A stretch of 64,000 nucleotides of DNA from Cesiribacter sp. SM1 (GTDB lineage Bacteria; Bacteroidota; Bacteroidia; Cytophagales; Cyclobacteriaceae), in the NCBI RefSeq assembly GCF_020178975.1, contig NZ_JAHXBU010000003.1, forward strand, positions 1-64,000. Direction: 5' to 3'. The translations under genes and the position numbers were made by a program. The notes under the pieces are model-generated. The model searched no databases. It was not told the DNA's origin and saw only the letters and a program-made list of their open reading frames with translations. Shown piece after piece: positions 53,791-63,148 of the stretch. Numbering within the stretch: position 1 is the first letter of the stretch; each line of letters begins with the position of its first letter.

Positions 53791-55086
53791 ATGAACCAAT
53801 TCCTAAGAGAGACAGCAAGGCAGCAGAATATGTCATTGCTTGATTATGTGCTGAAACAAATCAATGCTTCGGAAAATGAGACTGGGGTTAAGCGCACAAT
53901 TTTTGCAGCATGCCCTAATTCATTAGCTGTTATCAAAGCCTCGCTACGTTCCGCCAAAAGGAACAATGCAATGATCAAGTTTGCTGCCACCCTTAATCAG
54001 GTTGACAGTGACGGCGGGTACACTGGTTTGACTCAGGAGCAGTTTGTAAGAACCATTCGTAGGGAGGCAGCAGCAATCCATTATACAGGACCTGTTATTA
54101 TTGCGATAGATCATGGTGGTCCCTGGCTGAAAGATGTACACAACCGTGAGAAGTGGAGTTATGAAAGAACACTGCAGGCTGTTAAAGAATCTTTTGAAGC
54201 AGCCATTGCAGCAGGATATGATCTAATACATGTAGATCCTACGATTGACATAACCCTACCAAAAGGGGAAATCATCAATATTGATGTGGTGGCAGAACGA
54301 ACCATAGACCTGATTGCTCATGCTGAAAACTTCAGAAGAAGTCATGGTTATCCTCCAATAGCATACGAAGTCGGAACTGAAGAGGTACATGGCGGACTGG
54401 CTGATATGCAGGTGTTCGACCGCTTTCTGCGCTTTCTCAAAGAAGGTCTTCAGCGCCATCAGCTGGAGGATGTGTGGCCCTGTTTTGTAGTGGGGAAAGT
54501 AGGCACCGATTTGCATACCTCTACCTTTGATCCGGAGGTGGCGAAAGAACTTACCGCAGTTGCACAACAGTATGGCAGTGTAATCAAGGGCCACTATTCT
54601 GATAACGTAACAAATCCGGAGGACTACCCACGCTCAGGCATGGGGGCAGCCAATGTGGGGCCGGAATTTACAGAACGGGAATACGAAGGTTTGATGGAAC
54701 TGTGTGAAATAGAAGACAAATTGTTGGCAGAGGGCAATGTAGCAAAGTCCTCTAACTTAAAGGCATTGCTCTGGAAAGCGGTGATTGACTCGCAGCGCTG
54801 GAAAAAGTGGATGCTGGAAGGAGAGGATGCAGATGACTTCTATGCAAACAGCCCTGAGCGCCAGGAATGGCTGATAAAGACCGGATGCAGATACATCTGG
54901 GAGAACCCGGAAGTGCTGGCTTCCCGCTGGAGACTCTATCGTAACCTGGATCTCAATGGTGTTGAAGCAGAAGAAATATTGCTCTCACACATTGAAAAAG
55001 CCATGGATAAGTACTTCTATAAGTTCAACCTTGTTGACTTGAACGATCTTCTCCTGACTGAAAAAGTAGAATTGAGTCTGGCCTAG
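53791..55086 (+). CDS. kbaZ: KbaZ/GatZ-family subunit of tagatose-1,6-bisphosphate aldolase
   Basis: The 431-residue product matches the KbaZ/GatZ family: MSLLDYVLKQINASENETGV, FAATLNQVDSDGGYTGLTQE, IAIDHGGPWLKD, AYEVGTEEVHGGL and VVGKVGTDLHTSTFD. In Escherichia coli this subunit stabilises the catalytic KbaY/GatY; in some other bacteria relatives were proposed to act as tagatose-6-phosphate kinase. Here a PfkB kinase and KbaY are both encoded downstream, which favours the aldolase-subunit role. It is 44 bases after agaS. Confidence 0.9.
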   Translation: MNQFLRETARQQNMSLLDYVLKQINASENETGVKRTIFAACPNSLAVIKASLRSAKRNNAMIKFAATLNQVDSDGGYTGLTQEQFVRTIRREAAAIHYTGPVIIAIDHGGPWLKDVHNREKWSYERTLQAVKESFEAAIAAGYDLIHVDPTIDITLPKGEIINIDVVAERTIDLIAHAENFRRSHGYPPIAYEVGTEEVHGGLADMQVFDRFLRFLKEGLQRHQLEDVWPCFVVGKVGTDLHTSTFDPEVAKELTAVAQQYGSVIKGHYSDNVTNPEDYPRSGMGAANVGPEFTEREYEGLMELCEIEDKLLAEGNVAKSSNLKALLWKAVIDSQRWKKWMLEGEDADDFYANSPERQEWLIKTGCRYIWENPEVLASRWRLYRNLDLNGVEAEEILLSHIEKAMDKYFYKFNLVDLNDLLLTEKVELSLA

Positions 55087-55133
55087 AACAGCTTTACGTT
55101 CAGGTATATCCATAACTATTTTATTAAATCCGA

Positions 55134-56081
55134 ATGGATAAAATTCATGATGTTGTAGTGATTGGTGAACTTAACGTTGACCTTATCCTTAATCAAATTG
55201 ATCAGTTTCCGGAAGTAGGCAAGGAAGTGCTTGCAGGAAATATGAACCTTACCCTGGGAAGCAGTTCTGCCATATTCGCCAGCAACTTAAGCACACTTGG
55301 CGTAAGGACCACATTCATTGGGAAGGTAGGAAATGATAATTTTGGTGATCTTGTTATTGCCAGCTTAAAATCCCGGGGGGTTGATACGGGCAATATTCTC
55401 CTGAATGATGACCACCAGACTGGTGCCACCATTGTTTTAAATTTCGGCGAAGACCGAGCTATGGTTACCCACCCCGGTGCCATGGAACACCTTAGACTGG
55501 AGGATGTGCAGGAGACTGTGTTGACAAGCGCCAGACATCTGCACCTGAGCTCTGTATTTTTACAGGCAGGCTTAACAAGACAGCTGGTGCCACTCTTTCA
55601 AAAAGCAAAAAGTTTAGGACTTACCACCTCCATAGACCCGCAGTGGGATCCTGCAGAACGCTGGGATATTGACCTGAAAGCGCTCCTTCCCCATGTTGAT
55701 GTATTTTTGCCCAATACCGCTGAGTTGATGGCGCTGACTAAAACCAGCAATCTGGAGCATGGTATCGAAAGTCTAAAGCGCTATGCCAATATCCTGGTGG
55801 TGAAAGGGGGACGTGAAGGCGCCTGGGCCTGGCGGAAAGGCGAGCTTGTGCATCAGCCTGCTTTTCTGAATGAACAGGTAGTTGACAGCATTGGCGCAGG
55901 AGACAGCTTTGATGCAGGCTTTATTTCAAAATATATACAGGGGAAATCTCTGCAGGAGTGCCTGGAATTTGGCGCTTTAAGCGGGGCAATTAACACCACC
56001 CGTCCTGGGGGTACTACTGCCTTCGAAAATCTCGATCTGGTAAAATCAATTGCTGAATCTACTTTTAACTACACCTTTTAA
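55134..56081 (+). CDS. PfkB-family sugar kinase (likely tagatose-6-phosphate kinase)
   Basis: The 315-residue ribokinase-fold enzyme has the N-terminal IGELNVDLILNQIDQFPEVG, an internal GKVGNDNFGDLV and the C-terminal PfkB signature VVDSIGAGDSFDAGFISKY with the catalytic Asp in GAGD. It phosphorylates a sugar or sugar phosphate with ATP. Between kbaZ and kbaY the expected substrate is tagatose 6-phosphate; phosphorylation of GalNAc or galactosamine on entry is an alternative, because no other kinase is present in this operon. Its stop overlaps the next start by one base (TAATG). Confidence 0.88.
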   Translation: MDKIHDVVVIGELNVDLILNQIDQFPEVGKEVLAGNMNLTLGSSSAIFASNLSTLGVRTTFIGKVGNDNFGDLVIASLKSRGVDTGNILLNDDHQTGATIVLNFGEDRAMVTHPGAMEHLRLEDVQETVLTSARHLHLSSVFLQAGLTRQLVPLFQKAKSLGLTTSIDPQWDPAERWDIDLKALLPHVDVFLPNTAELMALTKTSNLEHGIESLKRYANILVVKGGREGAWAWRKGELVHQPAFLNEQVVDSIGAGDSFDAGFISKYIQGKSLQECLEFGALSGAINTTRPGGTTAFENLDLVKSIAESTFNYTF

Positions 56082-56899
56082 TGACACTTCAGGACAAACT
56101 TGCAGCACTTGGGCAGGAAGGTAAAGCACTGCTGGCTACAAACTTCTATAACTTTGAAACACTTTCAGGTGTGCTCCAGGCTGCAAATGCAACTGGTCAG
56201 CCTGTGATCCTCCAGCTATCCGAAAGCTCTATTCATTACCTGGGACTGAAGGTTGCTGCAGCAATGGCACGTGCGGCACTTGAGACCTATGAGGTGCAGG
56301 GCTGGCTTCACCTGGACCATGGCAGCTCTGTAGAAATTGCGCATCGCTGCCTGGATGCCGGCTTTGACTCTGTCATGATCGATGCCAGCGAACAGCCTTA
56401 TTCCGAAAATGTAAAAACAACCTTAGAAGTTGTAAAACTGGCCGAGCAATATAAAGCCAATGTAGAAGCAGAACTGGGCTATGTAGCAAAACTGGGACAG
56501 GAACAGTCGAGTATTTACACCCAGCCTGAGGAGGCGAAGCGTTTTGTGGATGAAACCGGCATTAACGCGCTGGCAATTGCGATAGGATCAGCACATGGTT
56601 TTTACAAAGAAACCCCAAAACTGCAGCTGGAACTTCTCTCACGCATACATGAAGCCACTCCGGCTGCCCTGGTATTGCACGGCAGCTCGGGTATACCTGA
56701 TGATCAGCTTCGGGAGGCCATAAAAAGAGGAATCACAAAAGTTAATCTGGCTACCGAAACCAAAAATATGTTCATGAAGACCCTGCAGGAGGTATTGCGC
56801 AATAATGAAGAGATTGATTTGCGTAAGGTATTTCCTGTAGCAACAGCCTCTGTTGTAAAACTCATCACACAAAAGCTTAACGTAGTTTCACCTGCATGA
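56081..56899 (+). CDS. kbaY: Class II ketose-bisphosphate aldolase (KbaY/GatY-like)
   Basis: The 272-residue zinc aldolase splits tagatose 1,6-bisphosphate into dihydroxyacetone phosphate and glyceraldehyde 3-phosphate. Motifs: GWLHLDHGSSVEIAHRCLDA (zinc His and catalytic Asp), FDSVMIDASEQPYSENVKTT, VEAELGYVAKLG, AIAIGSAHGFYK, LVLHGSSGIPDD and ITKVNLATE. It is shorter than the 357-residue aldolase at 12 kb, as expected for class IIB. It overlaps the kinase stop by one base and the next gene by four (ATGA), so the genes are translationally coupled. Confidence 0.93.
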   Translation: MTLQDKLAALGQEGKALLATNFYNFETLSGVLQAANATGQPVILQLSESSIHYLGLKVAAAMARAALETYEVQGWLHLDHGSSVEIAHRCLDAGFDSVMIDASEQPYSENVKTTLEVVKLAEQYKANVEAELGYVAKLGQEQSSIYTQPEEAKRFVDETGINALAIAIGSAHGFYKETPKLQLELLSRIHEATPAALVLHGSSGIPDDQLREAIKRGITKVNLATETKNMFMKTLQEVLRNNEEIDLRKVFPVATASVVKLITQKLNVVSPA

Positions 56900-57978
56900 T
56901 GAGGATACTGGCATACATATTAGCAGCTCTATTCAGCTCCTCTTTGTTTTGCCAGGCACAATCGCCTGATGATTTGTTGCTGAAGGACTATCGGCCGCAG
57001 TCGATTTACAAAATACCTGTTACCAGGATAGCCAAAGCGAGATATCCTGTCATTGATATGCATTCACATGCCTATGCCCGGTCTGAAGAAGAGCTTAACC
57101 GCTGGATTGCTGTCATGGATAAGGCTGGCATAGAAAAAACGATCATCCTAACTTATGCCACCGGGCCTGCTTTTGACTCTACCTATCAGGTATATGCCAG
57201 GTATGGCAATCGTTTTGAAGTATGGTGCGGTTTTGATTACACCGGCTACATGGAACCGGGCTGGAGCGAACAAGCAGTTCGCGAACTGGAGCGTTGTTAT
57301 CGTGTTGGTGCCCGGGGTGTTGGTGAATTAGGGGATAAAGGGCTGGGAGAATTGTACTCAAAACCGGTGCCTGGCAGGGGCATGCACATCGATGATGCCC
57401 GTATCAAGCCCCTGCTGGAAAAATGTGCCGAGCTGAAGATGCCCATCAGCGTACACGTAGCCGAGCCTATGTGGATGTATCAGCCAATGGATGCTACCAA
57501 CGACGGACTGATGAACGCTCATGTATGGCAGATTGATACAAGTGAAGCAGGCTTTCTGAATCATGCTGCGCTTATTGGAACGTTAGAAAATGCTGTACGG
57601 GAAAACCCAGCAACTACCTTTATTGCCTGTCATTTTGCCAACTGTGAATGGGATCTGGAGGTGATTGGGCGGCTCCTGAAAAAGTACCCAAACCTGTATG
57701 CTGATATTTCTGCCCGTTATGGGGAAACGGCTCCAATTCCCCGTCAAATGCAACTATTCTACAAGCAGCACCAAAACAAGCTGCTTTATGGTACCGACAT
57801 GGGTATGGAAGCAGAGATGTACCAGACCACTTTCCGTATTCTGGAAAGCACAGATGAGCATTTCTACGAAACAGAACGCTTCAATTATCACTGGCCCCTG
57901 CATGGCTTCGGGCTACGGCCAAAGGTGCTAAAGAAATTGTACCGCAGCAATGCGGCAAGAATCCTGAAAAGAAAATAA
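56896..57978 (+). CDS. Exported amidohydrolase-family protein
   Basis: The 360-residue product has a signal peptide (ILAYILAALFSSSLFCQAQS) and a metal-dependent hydrolase TIM barrel of the amidohydrolase-2 type: VIDMHSHAYA (metal His pair), GVGELGDKGLG, PISVHVAEPMWMY, TFIACHFANCEWDLE and LLYGTDMGMEAEMY. These enzymes hydrolyse or decarboxylate small substrates. Export points to a periplasmic or surface role on a glycan substituent or a lactone rather than to NagA-type cytoplasmic deacetylation. Its start overlaps the kbaY stop (ATGA), so it belongs to the operon. The substrate is unknown. Confidence 0.8.
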   Translation: MMRILAYILAALFSSSLFCQAQSPDDLLLKDYRPQSIYKIPVTRIAKARYPVIDMHSHAYARSEEELNRWIAVMDKAGIEKTIILTYATGPAFDSTYQVYARYGNRFEVWCGFDYTGYMEPGWSEQAVRELERCYRVGARGVGELGDKGLGELYSKPVPGRGMHIDDARIKPLLEKCAELKMPISVHVAEPMWMYQPMDATNDGLMNAHVWQIDTSEAGFLNHAALIGTLENAVRENPATTFIACHFANCEWDLEVIGRLLKKYPNLYADISARYGETAPIPRQMQLFYKQHQNKLLYGTDMGMEAEMYQTTFRILESTDEHFYETERFNYHWPLHGFGLRPKVLKKLYRSNAARILKRK

Positions 57979-57983
57979 AGCCT

Positions 57984-60056
57984 ATGAATTTATACTTCAA
58001 ACCCCTGCTATTGATGTTGATGCTATCTGCCTGCGCAGGCAGGGAGGCCGCAGTTCAGCCAGAAGAAGTATTGATTCAGCATGGCAAGCTCTCCCTGCAG
58101 ATTACTAACAACTTCCATACCAGGGTTTCATCTACAGCTGAAGGGGCCAGCCCTCTGATGGAGGCTGCATTGCCCTCGGAATACCTGATCACCAAAAAGT
58201 TCAGAGCCCAGGATTTTATGCTGGACGAAAGGAACGATCAGGAATTTACTGATGAGGTGGGTAAAGGACAGCGCTGGACTTTGAAGGGGAGTAGTAAGAA
58301 CGGGGATTCTATGATTGAAAAAGTAATGACGGTCAAGGCATATGATGCTTTTCCTGATATGCTGCTGATGCAGGTGATGTATATAAACCGTTCATCAAAG
58401 ACTATCCAGGTAAACAAATGGGTGAATCATCATTATAAGGTGCTGCCGCATCAGGACTCAACCTTGTTCTGGTCTTTTCAGGGAGGTTCTACCAGTGCCC
58501 GGAAAGACTGGATCCAGCCCCTGAAGCCAGGCTTCAGCCAGGAAAATTATATGGGCCTCAGCAGTTCCGACTATGGAGGAGGCATTCCGGTTACAAACCT
58601 ATGGCGTCCGGATGTGGGTATTGCCATTGGGCATGCCGAGCTGCAGCCAAAATTGATTTCCCTGCCTGTGGATATTGACCAGGACGAGACTACTGCCAGC
58701 ATCAGCACTGAGTTTGAGTATGGAGAACCATTACAGCTTGGTGTTGGTGATACTCTGAAAACAATAGAAACCTTCGTCATGGTACACCAGGGTGATTACT
58801 ATAACAGCCTTGCTACATATGGGAATCTGCTGCGTGCTAAAGGTTTAGACTTTGTAGAGCCCGAAGAAGCTGCCTATGAATCCTCCTGGTGTGCCTGGGG
58901 TTACATGCGTGATTTTACCCTGGAGGAGATTATTGGCACCTTGCCAAAGGTAAAGGAGCTGGGTATTAAATGGGTAACCATAGATGATGGGTTTCAGCAG
59001 GCAGAAGGTGACTGGCAAGTGAACCGGCAAAAGTTTCCGAAGGGCGATACGCAAATGAAAGCCCTGGTTGATAAAATCCATAGCTATGACATGAAAGCCA
59101 TGCTTTGGTGGGCACCCTTAGCTGCTGACCCTGGAAGTAAGCTGCTGCAGGAGCATCCGGATATGAAGCTATTGAATGCAGACGGCTCTCCCCAGTATAT
59201 TACCTGGTGGGACGCCTACTATATGTCTCCTGCCTATAAAAAAACCATTCAACATACAGAGGAAGTAGTTGACCTCTTCATGAACCAGTGGGGATTTGAC
59301 GGACTGAAAATGGATGGACAGCACCTGAACGCTGTTCCTCCTGATTACAATCCAGCCCATAACCTGGAGCACCCTGAGGAATCTGTTGAGAAGCTACCCC
59401 AGTTCTTTGCACAGATATATGAAAATGCCAGGGACATCAAACCCAATGCGGTGATTCAAAACTGTCCCTGCGGCACCTGTATGTCGGTATTCAACATGCC
59501 CTACATGAACCAGGCAGTTGCTTCCGACCCGCTCTCCAGCTGGCAAATCAGGCATAAAGGCAAAACATACAAAGCGCTGCTTGGAAAAACCGCTTACTTT
59601 GGCGATCATGTAGAACTAAGTGATGAACGAAGCGACTTTGCAAGCTCCTTTGGAATAGGAGCAGTACTGGGCACCAAATTTACCTGGCCCCGTGAAAATC
59701 CAACGGTTACAGAAGACAACCTGTTAACACCAGAGCGGGAGATCATCTGGAAGAAGTGGTTTGGCCTCTACCATCAAAAGATGCTCTCGAAAGAATCATA
59801 CCTGGGCGGCTTATATGATATAGGCTGGGAGCTACCTGAAACTCATGTGATACAGAAAGGAGACACCCTTCATTATGCCTTCTATAATCAGGACTGGGAA
59901 GGAACGGTGCGTCTAAAAGGGCTGCAGAATGATCAACAATATCGTGTTCGGGATTATGTAAAAGGAATAGACCTTGGGGTTGTGACAGGCCCCGAAGCTG
60001 AGCTGCCGCTTGCCTTCAAAAAGAACCTGCTCATTGAAGTTTATCCGGAAAATTAG
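57984..60056 (+). CDS. Lipoprotein glycoside hydrolase, GH36/GH27-like
   Basis: The 690-residue lipoprotein (lipobox MLSAC) has an N-terminal beta domain (~30-280), a TIM barrel (~300-600) and a C-terminal beta domain. The barrel has clan GH-D features: CAWGYMRDFTLEEIIGTLPK, KWVTIDDGFQQAEGDWQVN, KAMLWWAPLAADPGS, QWGFDGLKMDGQHLN (likely nucleophile Asp near 443, in K-x-D) and IQNCPCGTC. Clan members cleave alpha-galactosides or alpha-GalNAc. The aminosugar context favours an alpha-N-acetylgalactosaminidase or alpha-galactosaminidase. It lies 5 bases after the amidohydrolase gene. Confidence 0.82.
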   Translation: MNLYFKPLLLMLMLSACAGREAAVQPEEVLIQHGKLSLQITNNFHTRVSSTAEGASPLMEAALPSEYLITKKFRAQDFMLDERNDQEFTDEVGKGQRWTLKGSSKNGDSMIEKVMTVKAYDAFPDMLLMQVMYINRSSKTIQVNKWVNHHYKVLPHQDSTLFWSFQGGSTSARKDWIQPLKPGFSQENYMGLSSSDYGGGIPVTNLWRPDVGIAIGHAELQPKLISLPVDIDQDETTASISTEFEYGEPLQLGVGDTLKTIETFVMVHQGDYYNSLATYGNLLRAKGLDFVEPEEAAYESSWCAWGYMRDFTLEEIIGTLPKVKELGIKWVTIDDGFQQAEGDWQVNRQKFPKGDTQMKALVDKIHSYDMKAMLWWAPLAADPGSKLLQEHPDMKLLNADGSPQYITWWDAYYMSPAYKKTIQHTEEVVDLFMNQWGFDGLKMDGQHLNAVPPDYNPAHNLEHPEESVEKLPQFFAQIYENARDIKPNAVIQNCPCGTCMSVFNMPYMNQAVASDPLSSWQIRHKGKTYKALLGKTAYFGDHVELSDERSDFASSFGIGAVLGTKFTWPRENPTVTEDNLLTPEREIIWKKWFGLYHQKMLSKESYLGGLYDIGWELPETHVIQKGDTLHYAFYNQDWEGTVRLKGLQNDQQYRVRDYVKGIDLGVVTGPEAELPLAFKKNLLIEVYPEN

Positions 60057-60080
60057 GCAACTAGAATAACTTGTTACATC

Positions 60081-61571
60081 ATGGCTGATATGAATAGCAC
60101 ACATCAAATAGTATTTCCAAGGGCTTTTGCTTTTGCTATAGACGATCTAGGCTGGAACGAGGGGAGTGATCTTACTCAAAATGCTACGCCCGGACCTTAC
60201 CGCTGTGGTGTAAAAAGAAAGTTTGATCTCAATGATTATAAACACATTGTGGAAGTTGGAAAAAAGGTGGGTGCACGTATTCAATGCCTGTTTATTCTGA
60301 GTGAAATGGACAGGGAGAATGTTTTGGCAAAGTTCCCTACTACGACCTACCAGCGTGGCGCCTGGGATAATAGGGCCAGGGTAAACGAAGAGCAGCAGGA
60401 AATCATGAACTATGTGCGGGAGCAGGCTGCCTATATGGAATTTGGATTGCACGGCACCGGGCATGAATACTGGGCACCCGGCCAAGCTCAAAAAAGAGCA
60501 GAGTGGTATAACCTGATTGATAAGGAACCCTGGCCGGAAGAGTCCCTTCGGGAACACATTCAGTGTTTTAAAGAAATCATGGCCCAATATGGACTAAGCC
60601 CTGAGAATGGTCACTCTTTTCCTGAAAGTTTTGTTCCCTGCGCCTACAGTTATTATTGGAATCCCACTGGCAACTACAGTCTTGGCAAGTTACTGAGAGA
60701 GGCTGGCGTAAAATATGCCAACACTGATTTCAGCCAGATTCCTGAGTTAAACCCTCCAGGGGAACCAAACGGAGGGGGATTCGACCATGGCACCCATGTC
60801 ATTAACAGGATTAATTATGGCAATCTATGGTATGAGCTTGCCACCTTACCCAGGGTACCGCTGCAGGAACAGCAAACTGATATTATTGAAAGTCATTGGC
60901 CTAACTGGCTGGCACAGGATGATTTCCTGCAGCCAGATATATCTGAACAATGGATTAATTATTATAAAACAGCTCAAAGAAGTAGAGATCGATACATTGC
61001 CAAGAATACAGAGCAACTGCATTCTCAATGGTTGTATAACAAATACACACTGGTAACTGAAAAAGAGCCGGGCTTTGTGATCCTGGATAATACACAAATG
61101 CCAGAGGAGGCGTATCAGCATGATACACTTGGCAGCATGGTGCTGAAGGTAAAGCTAGGTGAAAACGAGCACCTTTCAGCTGCAGAACTTGAAGGTGATG
61201 GTATACCGGCATACTTTGAAGAAGAGGGATGGGGATTTTTATATCTGCCACGCCTGGAAAGAAAAGAATATCGCCTGACTTACCGGGTAGGGCAGGAGAT
61301 TTTGCCGCTGCATGTGATCCACAAAGGCACCTCAAACATATACAGCCTACAGCAGCAGGAGGGCAGGATCATGATCAATTTAAAGGTTTATGGAGATCAG
61401 ATAATGACCATAAAGTGCGAAAAGCCTCGTCAGGTGCTTTCTGCAACAGCTGGAGCTGGAATAGCAGTAGAGCGGTATGAGTATGATGAGAGCAATGGCC
61501 TGTTAGCAGTGGCACTTAAGGCATCAGATTTTCAGGGAGTAAGAGGTGTATTGCAGGTAGTGCTTGATTAG
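60081..61571 (+). CDS. Polysaccharide-deacetylase-like protein
   Basis: The 496-residue product has no signal peptide. Its first ~270 residues resemble a NodB-type deacetylase barrel: AFAFAIDDLGWNEGSD (Asp pair), MEFGLHGTGHEYWAPG (His pair) and NGHSFPESFVPCAYSYYW. The C-terminal ~200 residues are a beta domain (MVLKVKLGENEHLSAAELEG; GVLQVVLD). The metal-binding D and HxxxH positions seem present. A cytoplasmic deacetylase could remove the acetyl group from GalNAc or GalNAc 6-phosphate, a step for which no NagA/AgaA-type gene is seen here. It may equally act on another substrate. Confidence 0.65.
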   Translation: MADMNSTHQIVFPRAFAFAIDDLGWNEGSDLTQNATPGPYRCGVKRKFDLNDYKHIVEVGKKVGARIQCLFILSEMDRENVLAKFPTTTYQRGAWDNRARVNEEQQEIMNYVREQAAYMEFGLHGTGHEYWAPGQAQKRAEWYNLIDKEPWPEESLREHIQCFKEIMAQYGLSPENGHSFPESFVPCAYSYYWNPTGNYSLGKLLREAGVKYANTDFSQIPELNPPGEPNGGGFDHGTHVINRINYGNLWYELATLPRVPLQEQQTDIIESHWPNWLAQDDFLQPDISEQWINYYKTAQRSRDRYIAKNTEQLHSQWLYNKYTLVTEKEPGFVILDNTQMPEEAYQHDTLGSMVLKVKLGENEHLSAAELEGDGIPAYFEEEGWGFLYLPRLERKEYRLTYRVGQEILPLHVIHKGTSNIYSLQQQEGRIMINLKVYGDQIMTIKCEKPRQVLSATAGAGIAVERYEYDESNGLLAVALKASDFQGVRGVLQVVLD

Positions 61572-61601
61572 AAAAGTGTAAATAATCTAAATCTTTATAT
61601 T

Positions 61602-62918
61602 TTGACAAATATACTACAACAGCGTCCGGCCACAGAGGAAAAAGTAGTACTTCAGGACCGGAAAGGAATAAACCCTATCCTGATTATAGGTGCTTTATTT
61701 TTCATATTCGGGTTTATCACCTGGTTAAATTCAGTACTGATTCCCTACCTGAAGATAGCCTGTGAACTAAATAACCTAGAGTCCTATCTGGTTGCCTTTG
61801 CTTTTTACATTGCCTACCTGGTGATGGCAGTACCCTCTGGCTGGGTGCTTAACTTTTCAGGTTACAAAAAAGGAATGTCCCTGGGCTTGGTTGTAATAGC
61901 AGTGGGTGCCATCATCTTTATTCCTGCTGCCCTAACCCGACAGTATTTGTTTTTCCTGTTTGGCCTGTTTGTGCAGGGTACAGGGCTGGCTTTGCTGCAA
62001 ACTGCTTCTAACCCATACATTACGATTATCGGACCAAGGGAAAGTGCTGCAAAACGGATCAGTATCATGGGTATCTGCAATAAATTTGCGGGTGCCCTCG
62101 CGCCGATTGTGCTAGGAGCTATCGCCTTGAGTGATGTTGATCATCTCGTAGACGCAGAAGGTTTTACAAGTGCGAGTGCAAGCACACAGGAACTGGATGC
62201 CCTGGCAGCCAGGGTGATCATACCTTATATGATTATTGCTGCTGTACTAGTGGTTCTGGCGTTGCTGGTGTATTTCTCCAGCTTGCCAGAAATAGATGCT
62301 GATAAGGAAGAAGAGGGTGTTACACAGGCTGCAACAGCAAAAAAGAGTGTGTTGCAGTTTCCGCATTTGCTCCTGGGAGCCATAACATTGTTTCTTTATA
62401 TAGGTGTGGAAGTGCTGGCAGGTGATTCAATTATCAGTTACGGAGGTGCTGAAGGTATTTCATTGGAAACAGCTAAATTTTTTACCACCGCAACTCTTGT
62501 TGCGATGATTGTGGGCTACATCATAGGCATCATCTGCATTCCTAAATACATGAGCCAGGAAAAGGCATTGCTGTACTCAGGTGCCCTTGGCACTTTACTT
62601 TCCCTTGTGGTCATCTTTACGGAAGGATATGTTTCGGTTTCTGCCCTTGCGCTGCTTGGCTTGGCCAATGCTTTGGTATGGCCTGCTATCTGGCCTATGG
62701 CACTTAACGGCCTTGGTCGTTTTACAAAGGCTGGTTCTTCGCTCCTCATCATGGGCATCGCAGGAGGGGCGCTTATCCCCCTGCTTTATGGACAGCTGGC
62801 TGATATGTTTTCTGCAAGGGATGCGTATTGGATACTGGTGCCCTGCTACCTGTTTATTTTTTACTATGCCTTGAAAGGACATAAAGTGGGTATCATAAAA
62901 GGCAGGCCTAAGCTCTGA
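61602..62918 (+). CDS. MFS sugar transporter, FucP/GluP-type
   Basis: The 438-residue inner-membrane protein has 12 predicted spans. Family features include LIIGALFFIFGFITWLNSVL, IPYLKIACELNNLES, AVPSGWVLNFSGYKKGMSLG, QTASNPYITIIGPRESAAKR and ALVWPAIWPMALNGLGRFTK. FucP/GluP-type porters bring in hexoses or aminosugars with protons. It uses a TTG start at 61602, because no ATG lies before the first span. It follows the deacetylase-like gene by 30 bases and probably supplies free GalNAc or galactosamine to the pathway. Confidence 0.9.
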   Translation: MTNILQQRPATEEKVVLQDRKGINPILIIGALFFIFGFITWLNSVLIPYLKIACELNNLESYLVAFAFYIAYLVMAVPSGWVLNFSGYKKGMSLGLVVIAVGAIIFIPAALTRQYLFFLFGLFVQGTGLALLQTASNPYITIIGPRESAAKRISIMGICNKFAGALAPIVLGAIALSDVDHLVDAEGFTSASASTQELDALAARVIIPYMIIAAVLVVLALLVYFSSLPEIDADKEEEGVTQAATAKKSVLQFPHLLLGAITLFLYIGVEVLAGDSIISYGGAEGISLETAKFFTTATLVAMIVGYIIGIICIPKYMSQEKALLYSGALGTLLSLVVIFTEGYVSVSALALLGLANALVWPAIWPMALNGLGRFTKAGSSLLIMGIAGGALIPLLYGQLADMFSARDAYWILVPCYLFIFYYALKGHKVGIIKGRPKL

Positions 62919-63148
62919 TAGCCTAATATATTTCTGTTTTAGTTAAAAAAGATTGGTGTAGTTGGATCAACTGGCTTGCTTGCAGCTTAGGCATTGGTTC
63001 AAGAGATAGTATCCATTTGTACAACAACATGCCGGATAGGTTGATTAATCTCCTGGTCAGGGCAAAATAGCATTATAATAGGAAGGTTTCGTAAGGGTTC
63101 ACTCTGTCCAAGTAGTCAAGGTTTTAAATGGTAGCAAATCAATCTTAT

